A stretch of DNA of 64,000 bases from Nelumbo lutea. Taxonomy: Eukaryota > Streptophyta > Magnoliopsida > Proteales > Nelumbonaceae. The notes under the pieces are model-generated. The model was given only the letters and a program-made list of their open reading frames with translations, was not told the origin of the DNA and searched no databases. A program made the translations under genes and the position numbers. The stretch spans positions 64,530,727 to 64,594,726 of the forward strand of contig JAKGHH010000007.1 of the NCBI GenBank assembly GCA_022828595.1, given 5' to 3'. Shown here in pieces: positions 34,551-47,152 of the stretch; the stretch's first letter is position 1; every line of letters begins with the position of its first letter.

Positions 34551-35837
34551 ATCAAAACCTGGGTATGTTGGGGCAGTCTGAGAATTAACCTAAGTGGGTA
34601 ATCATAGTGACAGAATCAGCCCCTTTGTCAGCAAAGTGAATGATCGGGGACAACACTCTCTCTGATGGAAACCTAAATTGTCGGCAGTTGATTTCAAACT
34701 TGTTTCATATTTGTTTTGCAAAATATATTATATATATATATATGTTATGCTTTATGAAAAAGGTTTGCAAAGGTTATAATTCTTGGGATCCATCCCAAGT
34801 AGAGAGTGCAATAATGTACCTTGTAGTCGAGGGAGAGGTCCTCTCTTATCGGGCAATGTTTAATCATTATGGGCTGAGAGATTAAGTGTAAGACCATTTT
34901 GGGCTTATATACCTGATGGGCTAATCTCACTTAAGATCATAGTCCTTGGGCCTTCATAAGGTGGTTGGACTCAATGGCCATTTAGAGTAAATGTTGGACC
35001 TGTTATGAGCCCATACTGGGGTTCACTGTCTTCAGCAATGAATTCGGCCTGGCCTTGTAACAGAGGCTACGCTGAACCCATATGTCTTTTGTGAAGATCA
35101 ATATTAGGGTCCCATGCCATACAAAAAGAGCCAAGTTAGCCAGCAATTAAAAGGGGAGGTGAGCCCACTTACTTAATGGGCCTAAGGCCTAAGATTAATA
35201 TGATTAATCAGTATGGGTGAATCTGGGTTTAAATATGGGTTTGGATCAACAAATAAGGATAAGAGGATGAGTCTTATCCACTTAAAGAGTCCAGACCAAA
35301 TAAAGATTTGGATTAGGAATTAGGAGATAAGGTCTTTAGGATCTATTTAAATAGATGAGGGCGAACTGCAAAAAGGTTACATACTACTTTCACCTCTCCC
35401 TCTCTTTCTGCTCTTGCCGCCATATACCATGTTTGATCTCCATTCTCGGGCTGATCAAGATTGGATCTTGACTTTGATTTTTGTAAGAAAAATCATATTT
35501 GAATTCGTGCTCACCTCCCTTTGCTTGATCCTTGCTGAAGGATTGTAGTTCTTGTTGAAGGACTGCATTACTGATCCTGCTTCATCTTAAGCTGCGCCAT
35601 TTTCAGTGGATGTAGGATTTGGTACCCTCTTTGGGTGCGAACACCTACTTTGGGAGCTATGTTTATGGATTTCGTATTAGGTATAACCTTCCCTTTATTT
35701 TGATTCTAGATCTGGTCCGGTTTGTTTCAAAAACGATCCTTGGAAAATGTAGTTTCTCTAAAACTAGGATTACGATTCTCGGAAGTGAGAAAGAAAATTT
35801 TTGAAATTTCGTCCAGCCACCCTGCATGGTTCAGCCA
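34551..35837 (+). mobile_element. Copia-4 3' LTR, second part
   Basis: It resumes at atcaaaacctgggtatgttgg, which follows directly on 28486 in the uninterrupted LTRs. A (TA)n run is at 34727-34744. It ends near ggttcagccatg, about 30 bp before the usual LTR end, where minus-strand Copia-5 begins. Confidence 0.9.
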
Positions 35838-38800
35838 TGCCTTTGGAGAGAGTGACTCTGTACCTAAAAGGAACGAATCCCTTCTTGGAGTTGTGCATGT
35901 TGTACCTGTCGACTATCTTGTCAATGTAAGTAGATTGGGATAATCCTATTGCCCTTTTCGATCTATCTCTATAGAGTCAAAGTCCCAAGATGTAATAGGC
36001 CTCTCCAAGATCTTTAATGGAGAATTGCTGCGAAAGACAAACCTTCATCGTAGTCAACATTCCTACATCATTCCCAATGAGTAGAATGTTGTCTACATAT
36101 AGAATCATGAATATAACCTTATCTCCCACTATCTTTCTACAAACACAGGGTTCATCCGGATTTTGCTCAAAAACAAACTGTTTGATTGTTGAGTCAAATT
36201 GGATGTTCCAACCTCTGGAAGCTTGTTTCAACCCATAAATGGACTTGTTCAGTTTACACACCATGTGTTCCTAACCCAAGGCAACAAAGCCTTGTGGTTG
36301 TTACATATAGATATCTTCAGTAAGATCTCCATTTAGGAACGTGGTTTTAACATCCATATGCCATATTTCATAATCATAGTGTGCAACTATAGCTAACAAA
36401 ATGCTTATGGATTTAAGCATGGCCACTAGCGAAAGTGTCTCCTCATAATCGATTCCTTCTTGCTAAGTGTACCATTTTTCGCTACAAGTCGAGCTTTATA
36501 GGTCTCAACCTTTCCATCAGGGCCCTCCTTCCTCTTGTAGATCCATTTGCAACCGATTGGTTTCACCCCAAGGGGTGGGTCTACGAGAGTCCAGACTTTG
36601 TTGGTTTCAATCGAGTCCATCTCGACTTTCATGGCATCTACCTACTTAAAGGGGTCTATGTCCAACATTGCTTCCATATAAGTCACAGGATCTTCCTCAC
36701 TATTCGTAGCTTCCATTAAGTAACTTTCTTGATCATAGTCGAAACGAATTGGAGGTTTAAAAACCCAGATAGACCTTCTAAGTTGAATATTATTATCTAA
36801 AATATGTGGGTCATCTCCTACTACTCATGAGCTTTCTTCATCAAGAACAACTTCTTGATGATGATCGTTCGGGATATTGTCCTCTTCCAAGAAATAGGCT
36901 TTTCGACAAATAAACAATTTTTGTTATCTTGGGTTATAGAAAAGATACCCTACGGAGCCCTTGGGGTAGCCTACAAATAGGCAATCATTGGTTTTGGATT
37001 CCAATTTGTCTGCACTTGTTCTTTTGACGTGTGCTGGACAACCCTATATTTTCAAGTGTCTTACACTTGGTTTTCTTGTTGGTCCAAATCTCATAAGGAA
37101 TCTTATGAAACTGACTTGGTTGCAATCCAATTTAGCACGTAAATTGCAGTCTCTAATGCATGTCCCCAAAAGGATATGGGTAACTCTGAATGCATAAAGG
37201 GTGGCCTGGCCATATCCAACAGAGTTTGATTTCTTCTCTCTAACACACTGTTTAATTAAGGTGTAATAGGAAGAGACAACTGTTATATAATCCCATTGTC
37301 CTTTAAGTAGTCCATAAATTCGTCAGAGAGATATTCACCTCCTTGACCTGATCGAAGGGTTTTGATCGGTCTCCCCAACTGTTTCTCAACTTCTTGTCTA
37401 AACTCCTTGAACCTTTCAAAGGATTCAGACTTATGTCAAATTAGGTACATGTAACCATACCAAGAATAACCATCGGTGAAAGTTATGAAATAACAGTATT
37501 GATTTTGTGTCATAACATTAATGGGACCACATACATCTGTATGTATCAAGTCAAGTGTGCTTGTAGATCTTTTAGGCTTACTCGTAAATGGTCGTTTTCT
37601 CATCTTACCTTGGAGGCAAGGCTCACAAGTTGGTAGATCTTCCACGGTGAGAAAATCTAGAGGACCATCATCACCAATCTTGTAACGCGTTCTATATTTA
37701 TATGGCCAAGTCAGTAATGCCATAGGCATGCGAGATTAACTGTATCACATGTTCTTTTCTTGGGAATGTGCTCTAACATAGTTTCGATTTTATTTGTTTC
37801 TAGAGAAGGATAGAGGACATAAAGACCATTCTCAAGTTCTCCATTAATAAGGAACTTGTTATTCTATTTGATTGTAATCTTATTACTAAATAAAACAAAT
37901 AACCATCCTTACATAGCTTAGAAACTAAAATAAAATTTATTCTAAGTAATGGTACATAAAGACAATCTTTCAAAGTAACTACTCCTTCTCTAAAAGTCAA
38001 ATCTACTGTTTCTATAGTAGAAGTCACAATAGTTGCAGTTGTCCCCAAGTAAAGCACAACCTCATCATCATTTAGCCTTTTACTTTCCTTGAACTCCTGC
38101 AATGTGTTACATGCATGAGTGGAAGCCCCAAAGTCAATACACCTAGATGTAGAAGTGACCAACATATTGGTCTCTATGACAAGAGATTCAAAATTATCTT
38201 CTTTGTTCTTATAAGATTCCAAATACTGAGGAAAATTCCTCTTCCAATGCTCAATTTGCTTGTAGAAGTGGTGTTCATCAGATGACTTGCCTCTCTTCTA
38301 CTTCTTTGATTTGCCTCCCTTTTTTTGAGGCTTTTTCTTACCCTTCCCTTTCTTCCCAGATTTATCACATTCAACAAGCATGGCTACCGGCTTGTCCTTT
38401 TTTATTAGTTCTTCAGCACTTTGCAACATATTGTTGAGCTTCTGCAAGCTAACTTTTAGGTTGTTAATGTTGTAATTCATGACAAACTTATTGAAGGATG
38501 AGGGCAGAGAGTTCAAGATGGCATTAGTCTTGGTGTCATTGTCAAGTTGAGAGCCAAGAGCCTCAAATTCATTTATGTAACCTATCATCCACATGACATG
38601 GTCATGCACTAGTTGTCTTTCGCTCATCGTCATGGTCATCAAAAGTTTGAGGATCTCCTGTCTTATAGAATGATTCTGCTCCTCATACATGGTCTTCAGA
38701 CTATCTAGGATATCTTTGCAAATATCAATTTTGTCAAATTATCTTTGGATAGAATTGTCCAAAGAAGCTATGACATAACACCAAGTAAGATAAATTTTCT

Positions 38801-38990
38801 CTTCCCATTTCTGGTATTCCCTCCTTTGTGCTTCAGAAGCCCTATCACCCGAACGTTCCGGTGCTGGGTTTTTGGCAACCTTGTCCAATTTCTCGGACGT
38901 GAGCACTAGATTTAGGTTACAATACCAGTCTACATAGTTTGATCCTTTCAGTTTCTTCTCATCTAACAATTTAGCAAACTATTTCTGTGC
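35838..38990 (-). pseudogene. Copia-5 gag-pol remnant
   Basis: On the minus strand, gag starts near 38990, where the ATG is TTG and a TAG follows four codons later; LLDEKKLKGSNYVDWY (about 38965) and ILNSLPSSFNKFVMNYN (about 38500) identify it. The knuckle reads HHFYKQIEHWKRNF. Protease is DFGASTHACN (about 38115), with Ser changed to Phe. Integrase (37740-36700) shows PCLQGKMRKRPF, TDVCGPINVMTQNQ and FITFTDGYS, with an Asp-to-Gly change. RT shows IGCKWIYKRKEGPDG (about 36560), [13 protein letters not shown] and YVDN in place of YVDD (about 36095). It ends inside the RT-RNase H connection at 35838, so RNase H and the 3' LTR are missing. Confidence 0.92.
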
Positions 38991-39756
38991 AATTTCTAAT
39001 AAAACGCATGATTAATTAGTCTACAACCATAATATTGTTTCATGTTATCTTTCATAGAATGAACTTTTATTTATGTTTCATTTCCATTTGTTCATCTCTG
39101 AGATTCCCCTCCTATCTCAATGACAAGGACATAGTTCATGTCCCTGGAATTGTGGAAAATCACATAGGTGCATGGGGCCAACTCTTTCAGTTGCATAACC
39201 CCACCACTTTCTGTGAAGGATCACATATTCACCCATCTAATGAGCTTTCCCTTTGGCATCCATTAGACAAGGTTCATTGCCATTTTAGGTTAAACCTCTC
39301 TGTTTGGTAAGTGTAGACCCGTCATATTGGGAGCTGCAAGGTTTCGTGGAAGAGTCTTCCATTTTAGGATAGGCCCCTCTCATTAGTCTATGGCACCCCT
39401 ATCATCTCATAAAGAAATCTCACTAACTACATCATTGAAATGGATAACCCAATTTTATGGTGCATCTCCATCCACCAATTCAGCTTGTTTCAAGCTAATG
39501 ACGGAAGGCCTTTAGAGAAATCATCCTATGATATTCCCTATCTTATTGCACTTATATTAATCCAAAGGGAACTAGTATATCATCCTTAGGTTAGATTTAC
39601 GTCATACCATAGTGGCTCCCACTAACTTTCATAAAGTCAGATTCAAATGGGCCTTTAATGGGCTAGGGTTCCCGTGAGGTTCCTCTTAGGGAGGAAGCTA
39701 ATTAGGGGGCCCATTGAAAAAAGAGAGATCATGCAATGAGCTATGGGTATCTATAG
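38991..39756 (-). other. Copia-5 leader, internally deleted
   Basis: It is the reverse of the Copia-1 leader down to the caatgagct block at 39735, then jumps to the LTR. Only ctatgggtatctatag is left where the PBS (ggctctgataccac in Copia-8) should be. No gene is present. Confidence 0.75.
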
Positions 39757-40117
39757 GGATGAGAGATCCATCACATGGATGGCCGAACCTTGTAGGAAGG
39801 TCTCTCATCTGGGAATCGCATTCCCTATTTTAGAAAATAGCATTTTCAATGATCAATCTTGAACCAAACCAGACCAATCTGAAACCAAAAGGGAGGAGAG
39901 GGATATACCAGATACAAATAGCAGTAACTCCCAATGAAGGTGTTCACGCCCAAGGAGAAAACCAAAACCCACTTCCATTAAAGATGACACAGTGTGTGTT
40001 GAAGAAAAAATCAGTAGGATGGCTCTTTAGCAAGAACCAAATTCTTTAGCAAGAATGGAGTAGAGGGGTGGCGAGCATGACTTTTGATTACTTCTTCTAC
40101 CAAGAAGCAATTCCTCA
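39757..40117 (-). mobile_element. Copia-5 5' LTR fragment
   Basis: It corresponds to the last 360 bp of the LTR in reverse, comparable to 57249-57620. Its inner end reads tagggatgagagatcc, so the terminal CA is altered to TA as in Copia-8. The outer part is replaced by gypsy-A protease sequence at about 40118. Confidence 0.8.
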
Positions 40118-41326
40118 ATAATAACTCGAGGAGTCTTGGCTGATCGATCAGCGAGTTGTAGAATTATCGGGGCAGGTTTTAACTCGTCGATCCTGAACCT
40201 GTCATAAATAATATAAGGAAGCAGATTTACACTAGCCCCAAGATCCAATAGGGCTCGATTGAAAGTGATTTTGTAGATGACACAGCTTATGAAAGGAGCA
40301 CCAGGGTCTTTAATTTTCTAGGGAAGTTTGTTTAGGAGATCTGTACTAACATCTGTCGAGAGCATCACCTTTTGTGGGGCCAATCGTGGCTCCCTCTTTT
40401 GAGTGCATAGCTCTTTCAAGAACTTGGCATAGGCCAGGACATGTTGGATCGCATCAAGGATAGGGATGTTAATATGTACTTGCTTGAATAACTCCCTGAT
40501 CTCCTCATTGCAAGTCTCTTTCGTCTTTTGCAGCAGCCCGACTGTGAGTGTGGTTGGAAAAGGAACTACAGGTTGGTTCACTATAGGCTCTTCTTTTAAA
40601 ATTTCCTTTCCTTTTTCTCCCCCCCCCCCAACTTATGGTTTTCTTGCTCCTTTTCTTCTTCACTGATGTTTTCAACTTTCTTTTTCTCATACAGGTCCTC
40701 TAAAATCCTTCCATTCCATAAGGTTGTAATAGCCTTGGTATTTTCAAACTAAGGGTTCTTAGGAGGTGGTTGAACCTGTTGTGGAGGAAAACTCGGTGGC
40801 TAATTTCTAGGATTCGCAACCGGTTGACTCGGTAGTTATCCTACTTCTCTCCTCGCATTGACTTTGGCTAGCCGTCCTATTTGGCTGTCTAATCTAGCGA
40901 TGGACTGTTGCTGAGTTAGAATTAGCTGCTGAAGCTGCATGAATTTGTCATCAACTGTATTGGTTTGAGGAGGTTGTGGGTAAACTTGATCAGGTTGGAC
41001 CGGCTTCCTAGGGTAAGTTTGTTGGAATTGGCTCTGCACTTGTGGCCTCTAAAATTGCTGGGCCATGGAGTCAGATGGATGGTATTGCTGGGACTATGTT
41101 AGGTTGATGTGTCCTCCAAGAAAAGTTATGGTGATTTCTTCACCTAGGGTTGTAAGTATTTGAAAATGGGTTATTATTAGCCCTCGAGAAACTCTGGCCT
41201 GCCTGAACCTATTCTTGGATAAACGGCAGAAACTGGGTCACCGTTGGACAATGTTGGGGGTGAGCCGAGCTAGCACAAATGGAACAAACTTTAGGATAAG
41301 GTGACAAGGTTGGGGATGGGCCAATT
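40118..41326 (-). pseudogene. Gypsy-A gag C-terminus and protease fragment
   Basis: The minus strand gives a Cys/His pattern near 41270 (CSICASSAHPQHC), an Asn/Pro-rich gag tail, PPQTNTVDDKFMQLQQL (about 40960), the Glu/Lys-rich link, IPILDAIQHVLAYAKFLKELC (about 40450) and the protease MDLGASVNLLPYIIYDRF (40248-40190). It is collinear with 32144-33300. The protease box is intact, but the frame is broken between 40318 and 40248 and at several TAG codons. It is cut inside the protease on the left by the Copia-5 LTR. Confidence 0.87.
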
Positions 41327-42680
41327 TGTTGACGAAATGGAAGGGCTTGATAAGCTTAAGTTATTCATAAGAATTTGGGGTGTTTTTAGGCTTAATTGTT
41401 GAGATCCTATCGTTAATTTGGGTATTTATGAGTCGATTTAATGCATTCGGATGTTTTGTCACTTTTTAGGTAACTAATCGTCAAAAATGAAAGTTCTGGG
41501 CCAATTTGGGACAAGCTGATAAAGATCAGGGACTAAAGTGCAAAGCTCCACACCCAACTGTAGCCCAACTGAAACCTTATGGCCAAACAACAGTTTGGCC
41601 CATCAAGGAGAATAGCCCAACTGCAGTTTGGTCCACTAGGAACAGCAGCACAGTCCGCAGCCTAGGGGAGGCTCCAAAGGTGGCTAGCTTTAGAGAAGGA
41701 AGGGAAGCTGAATAGAAAAGGTATAAAAAGAAAAGAAAAAGAAAGAATTAGGGTTCGGACCCTTGAAGAAAAAAAAATAAGAGAAGAAGAGAGAATGAGA
41801 AGATCTTTTTGGACAAAGCACACTCAATTCGAAGAGAAGAAAAAAAAGGAAAACACAAGAAAACAAGGGCGGAGACAAGATTGAAGATTCTTGAGTCAAG
41901 ATTGAGAGATCGGTTGCAAGATACTTTCTTTTCCTCTTGTAACATCATGTTTACTCTTGATATTGGGATGTTGCTTGTTCTTAATTACATCATGAGGGGC
42001 TAAGTTTCTATTGTTAGGGATTAATACTTGATCATGCATTGATTTTCATTCATTAATAAAATCGATGAGGTTCTTGTTATATTGTATTATTTGTGCTTAT
42101 TACTTATCATTGATTGATCACCAACGATTCATTCTTTAATCAAGATTATTCATTGAGAGATGATAATTGAGGTGGAACTAATAATCCTTATTCAACCAAT
42201 AATTAGGTAGAGATATCATTTGTTGGTAGGATTTCCTTGTAGGTGTATTAATAGCTTGTGTTTATGCAAAGAGGATTTTGATTGAAAGAATGAGAATTCA
42301 TTGATTGTAATTCCATTTAAGTGAACATAGGTTTAGCTAAACGACTCTCGAGAAAGATCGACTAGTGCTTTTAGGAAACACCTTAGAATAGAACAACCCT
42401 CGTGAGATTTTATTAGTATTGAATCTTGATGATCGTGATAGGATTAAGCCCTAGCAACTTTGTTATTGATTTCGTTCAAATTACTGGTTTTTGTCATTTA
42501 ATTTCCTTAATTAGTAGCGCTAGTTTAAATTCCTTAAATCGCAAACCCAAATTAATTATTGCTTTAAACAAGTTGAGAAGAAATTAATAGGAGGCTAAAT
42601 AATTCATTCCTCGTGGGAACGATTCTGTATTCCTTACTATATTACTTGACACAACTCCGTACTCTTGTGGATAGCGGTCA
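41327..42680 (+). mobile_element. Gypsy-C (Athila-like) 5' LTR
   Basis: The right end ...agcggtca is certain because ag and the PBS follow. The left end is less sure: a TG at 41327 or 41330 (tgttgacgaaatgg or tgacgaaatgg) is adopted because gypsy-A sequence stops there. Length is about 1.35 kb. It carries a TATA box at 41722 and the ctcgtgggaacgattc block near 42610 that precedes the LTR end in this lineage. Confidence 0.75.
41722..41729 (+). promoter_or_regulatory. TATA box of gypsy-C LTR
   Basis: The sequence ggtataaaaag lies about 395 bp into the LTR. Together with the PBS it fixes plus orientation. Confidence 0.55.
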
Positions 42681-42685
42681 AGTTT

Positions 42686-42702
42686 TGGCGCCGTTGCGGG
42701 GA
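42686..42702 (+). promoter_or_regulatory. Primer binding site of gypsy-C (Asp tRNA type)
   Basis: The sequence tggcgccgttgcgggga matches the complement of the plant tRNA-Asp 3' end, used by Athila and some Tat elements, with one missing C. Confidence 0.88.
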
Positions 42703-42819
42703 AAGAATTTTATTTAACACCATAAGTAATTTAGTTTCTTTTGATTTAAAGCGCATTTCTTTATTAGTTTTTGCTAACTTTGTTTGCTTGCATTCTTGCT
42801 TTAGGTAGCGTTTTGGTGT

Positions 42820-44813
42820 ATGCGAAGAACTCGAACTTCACAACCCGAGCTTCTTCCTTTCAGACCTGAAATTGAGAAGTTTGTTAGAGAAAACAGGAAA
42901 GCTAGCAAGGAAGGCTTTCAGAGATGGCGGAGGATAATGGAGGTAACCAAGCAGATCGACATGATAATGAGAGAACTCTTAGAGATTTTGCTATGCTTGG
43001 GCTACATGGTGCACAACAGAGTATTGCAAGGCCAAACATTAATGCCAATAACTTTGAGATTAAGCCGGCTCTACTCCAAATGATCCAATCAAGTGTGCAA
43101 TTTTATGGCATAGGCAATGAAGATCCTAATGCTCACATTGCAAATTTCTTGGAATTTTGTGATAACCTCAAATACAATGGAGTTTTGGATGATGCTATAA
43201 GACTTAGGCTTTTCTCTTTCACCTTGAAGGATAAAGCTAAAGCGTGGTTAAATTCTCTAACATCAATTCCATAACCACATGGGCACAGTTGGCATAGGCT
43301 TCCTTGGCTAAGTATTTTCCCCTAGCTAAAACCGCAAAGATCATCAAAGACATCACTACTTTTCTGCAATTTGAGAATGAATCATTGTACGAGGTTTGGG
43401 AAAGATTTAAAGATTTGCAGGGAAGCTGCCCTCACCATGGCTTACCTAAGGGACTTTTGATTCAGACTTTCTACAATGGAGCCATTCGCACTACTAGAGA
43501 TATTATTGATGTTGCTGTAGAAGGTTCCTTGATGAGGAAAACTATAGATGTTGCTTTTGATCTTTTAGAGGAAATGACAGCTAATAATTGTTTGTGGCCA
43601 GCCAAGCGGCTAAATCCACCTAGACAAGGAGGCAAATTAGAAGCGGACTCCATAGCATCCTTGTAGGCTCAAATTTCAACTTTAATCAAGCAATTGGGCA
43701 CCATGAACGTGCAAGCCAACACCATCAACAATTCTATGCAACCAATCTATGAGTAATGTAATGGTATAGGTCATGTTAGTTTTGACCGTTGTGTTGGAAA
43801 TTTTAATTTTGCAGGTGGAAATTTTATGGAGCAATGCAATTTTGTGGGGAATCAACTCCAAGGAAGGCAGGTCAACAACCCTTACTCCAACACATATAAC
43901 CCAGGGTGGAGAAATCACCCCAATTTTTCATGGAGTAGCAATAACAACAATGTTGGCAGTTCTAGTTTCCAAAACAACAACATGCCTAGACAGCAAGGAC
44001 CACCAGGATTCCAGCCACATCCTCAACAGGATAGATCAGCTTCTTTTGAAGCCAAGCTGGATAAATTCATGGACATGATGAGTAGCAAGATGAGCAGCCA
44101 GGATGAGGCCCAGAGAAGGATGGAAGCTAAATTTGATCAAATTGCAAAGAACCATTCATCTTCAATTCAAAACTTAGAGGTGCAGATAGGCCAACTAGCC
44201 AATACTCTTTCGGCTAGGAACCAAGGTAATTTACCAAGCGATACTGAGACTAATCCAGGGGAGCAGCTTAAAGCAATTTCACTAAGGAGCTGGAAAGTGA
44301 TGGAGCCAAAGCAAGATGTGCAAAGTAAGAGGACAGGTACAGATGTTGAAATCTATGATGAAGAAACCATTGATAAGTCAGAGGACAACCAAGGTGACAA
44401 GGGGAATCACTCTAATGCCCAACGTTCACCCTATGTCACACGAATCCCTTTTCATCAAAGACTGAAGAAGCAGCAAACTGAACAACATTTTCCAAATTTT
44501 TGGATATTTTTAAGAAGCTGCAAATCAATATTCCTTTTGCTGAGGCTCTTGCCCAAATGCCTCAATATGCTAATGCTAAATTTTTTAAGGAGATCATCAC
44601 TAATAAGAGGAGATGGGAGGATGACCAAACTGTATCATTGACTAAAAAGTGTAGTTCAATCATTACCAGCAAGATGCCTGCCAAATTGAAAGACCCAGGG
44701 AGTTTTTACAATTCCATGTGTTGTTGGTAGCATTGAGTTTCCTAAGTGTTTGTGTGATTTAGGTGCTAGCATTAATTTGATGCCTTTGTCTATTTTTAGG
44801 AAACTTGATCTGG
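42820..44813 (+). pseudogene. Gypsy-C gag and protease remnant (Athila-like)
   Basis: The ATG at 42820 opens MRRTRTSQPELLPFRPEIE; a frameshift near 42925 moves to a frame with LRDFAMLGLHGAQQSI and the Retrotrans_gag domain (NFEIKPALLQMIQSSVQFYG; LRLFSFTLKDKAKAWLNSL at about 43200-43265), a stop at 43274, then EVWERFKDLQGSCPHHGLP and the gag tail up to 44640. The Asn/Gln/Met-rich part (NNPYSNTYNPGWRNHPNFSW) is typical. Protease begins around 44740 with CDLGASINLMPLSIFRKLDL, catalytic Asp present, and is cut at 44813 by copia sequence. Several stops lie between. No RT of this element remains. Confidence 0.9.
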
Positions 44814-45190
44814 GAGGGGTCCACCGTAGACTCCACAACCGAAGCCGAATACATTGCCGCAAACGAGGCTGCCAAAGAAGTCGTGTGGATGAAGAAGTTC
44901 ATTCACGAGTTGGGAGTAGTTCCATCCAACACAACACCCATCCCGTTGTTGTGTGACAACAATGAAGCAATCGCTTAGGCTAAGGAGCAATGAGCCCACT
45001 CGAAATCAAAGCATATCGAGAGGAAGTACCACGTACTGCGGGAGATTGTGGGTAGAGGGATGTCTTTGATTCAAGAAGTAGCATCAACAAAAAATGTAGC
45101 AGACCCATTGACGAAGCCACTATCACAGAAAGTGTTTGAGAAAACACGTGGAAAGCATGGGACTCCGGGCTTATACCAGATAGGACCTAA
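44814..45190 (+). pseudogene. Copia-6 RNase H C-terminal fragment
   Basis: It begins at the STVDSTTEAEYIAANEAA part of RNase H, directly joined to gypsy protease at a shared ggggtcca. It continues VWMKKFIHELGV, LLCDNNEAIA, KHIERKYHVL and NVADPLTKPL to the pol end. A PPT at 45191-45204 follows. Upstream copia parts are missing. Confidence 0.9.
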
Positions 45191-45204
45191 GTGCAAGTGG
45201 GAGT

Positions 45205-47152
45205 TGTTAGATAGTCTTTGTATGCCTTAGCTTCAATCAGAATGATGTACTTTTGAATTATTGTAAATGAATAATGTGCATATTTGATTCATGTTCTTGT
45301 GGTTGTTGTTCTGTGTTATATCCCTTAAACTGGACACTTAATGAGGCTCGTGTTAGTTTAAAATGTCACAACCGGTAGGTCGGTCTGGGTAGACCTATTC
45401 TTGATAAGGCTGACACTGATGTGCCACCAAGTCGGTTGGGGTGGCCTATCTCAGTCGCCAGGGTGAGACCCAAGGCACATGCAGTATAGGATTAATTGAA
45501 TCTTTGAACTGGACCAAATTTCCAGTGTTGCCCTATACCTTGGAGACAGATGGGCAAAACTGGAAAGTTACACTTGACCCCTAGACTCGATTATGATACT
45601 ACACTATGTTTCGGATTAGGCTGTCTTTGATATGCCAATCTGTGAGATCCTTAGCGGGGGTCAAAACCTGGGTATGTTGGGACAGTCTGAGAATTCATCT
45701 GAGTGGGTGCATAGGACAGGATTAGCCCCTTTGTCGGACAAAGGTAATGATCGGATGCACTCTCACTAATGGAAACCAAGACTGTCAGCAGCCGATTTCA
45801 ATCGTTGAGAGATTTTGTTTGCAAAAATATATTTTATATAGAATATAAAAGTATATAAATATTACGGTTTCTAAAATGTTTGCAAAAGGTTTTAATTCCC
45901 GGGATCCACATAAGCAGAGAGTGCAACACTGTTTCCTTGCAGCCGAGGGAGAGGTCCTCTCTTGTCGGGCAGTGTTTGATCATTATGGGCTGAGAGAGTT
46001 TAAGTGTAAGAGGCCACTGAGGGTAATACCTGATGGGCTAATCTTGCATCTGCCCACAGCCCCTGGGTTTTTATAAGGTGGCTTGGCCCAGGACAACTTA
46101 ATGTAAGTGTTGGGCCCAATAGAAGCCCATGTGATGGGTTTCAGGGGGTGCACTGTCCACAACAGTGTATTCGGCTAGGCCTTGTAACAAAGGCTGGGCC
46201 GAACCCATGTGGCTGATGTGTAGATCAATGCTGGGTCCCATGCCATACAAAGAAGCCCAACTGACAACAGTTTGGAAGCAGTTTTGAGCACATTGACTTA
46301 TTGGGCCTAAACCCCATTTTGAACTGGTCCTTTTAATTAGTTAAATAGAGGGGGCAGATCTAGGATTAAATCAACTGATAGGATAGAGTCTTACTCTATC
46401 CACTCAGAGAGACCAGATCTAAATTCAGATCTGAAAACCTTCTGATAAGATTAGGAGAAGGCTGATCTAATATGTAGATGAGATAAGGGGTTTTTATTCT
46501 TATCACTTAAAGAGAGTCCAAATTTAGATTATGATCGGAATTAGGAAACTCCTAATAGGATCAGGAGCTGGTCTCTTTAAGCCTATAAAAGCAGGAGGGG
46601 GCGAACCATCCAAACCATCCCAGAAGTTCCAAAGATACTAGATCTCGAATCACAGAGAGAAGAATACACAGTATGATTGCGCCTTCTTCCTGTGATTCCT
46701 TCCTGCTGCTGCCATACTGCCAGTTCATTCTCCAACATTGTAGGAGTAGTCAAGATTGGATCTTGATACCAGTCTTTGCTGAATGGCTAACAGGAAGTTG
46801 TGCTCACTACCTCCATTGGATTCTTGCTGAAGAATTCGGTTCGTGGGACGGACCCTGCTGATTCTACTCCTCCATCCACTGTGTCATCTTCAGTGGGAGT
46901 AGTTTTTGGTGAACTTCTTTGGACGTGAACACCTCAATTGAGAGATACTATTTCTCTGTATTAGGTATATCCTTCTCCCACTGTTTCATTTCAAATCTGG
47001 TTCGGTTTATGGTTCAAGATTGATCCTAGAAAAATATGATTTTTCTAAAATAGGGAATACGATTCCCAGTTGAAGGGAGATAAAATTTTGAAATTCACCC
47101 ACCCTATTCCGCAACTTTTGGGCATCTATGTGATAGATCTCACATCCCTTCA
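45205..47152 (+). mobile_element. Copia-6 3' LTR, complete, 1,948 bp
   Basis: It starts TGTTAGATAG and ends ACATCCCTTCA. The TATA box tataaaa is at 46584-46590, about 1.38 kb into the LTR. The right border touches gypsy-C integrase sequence, so copia DNA lies inside the gypsy element. Confidence 0.92.
46584..46590 (+). promoter_or_regulatory. TATA box of copia LTR
   Basis: gcctataaaagcagg; the equivalent in the LTR at 60253 is ttataaaag at 61627-61635, at the same distance from the LTR start. This gives a U3 of roughly 1.4 kb. Confidence 0.6.

Noticed and set aside
34725..34745. (TA)n run as an origin or independent microsatellite locus
   Set aside because: The same run occurs at the same LTR position in the other copia copies (about 20105, 45835, 55235, 60885).
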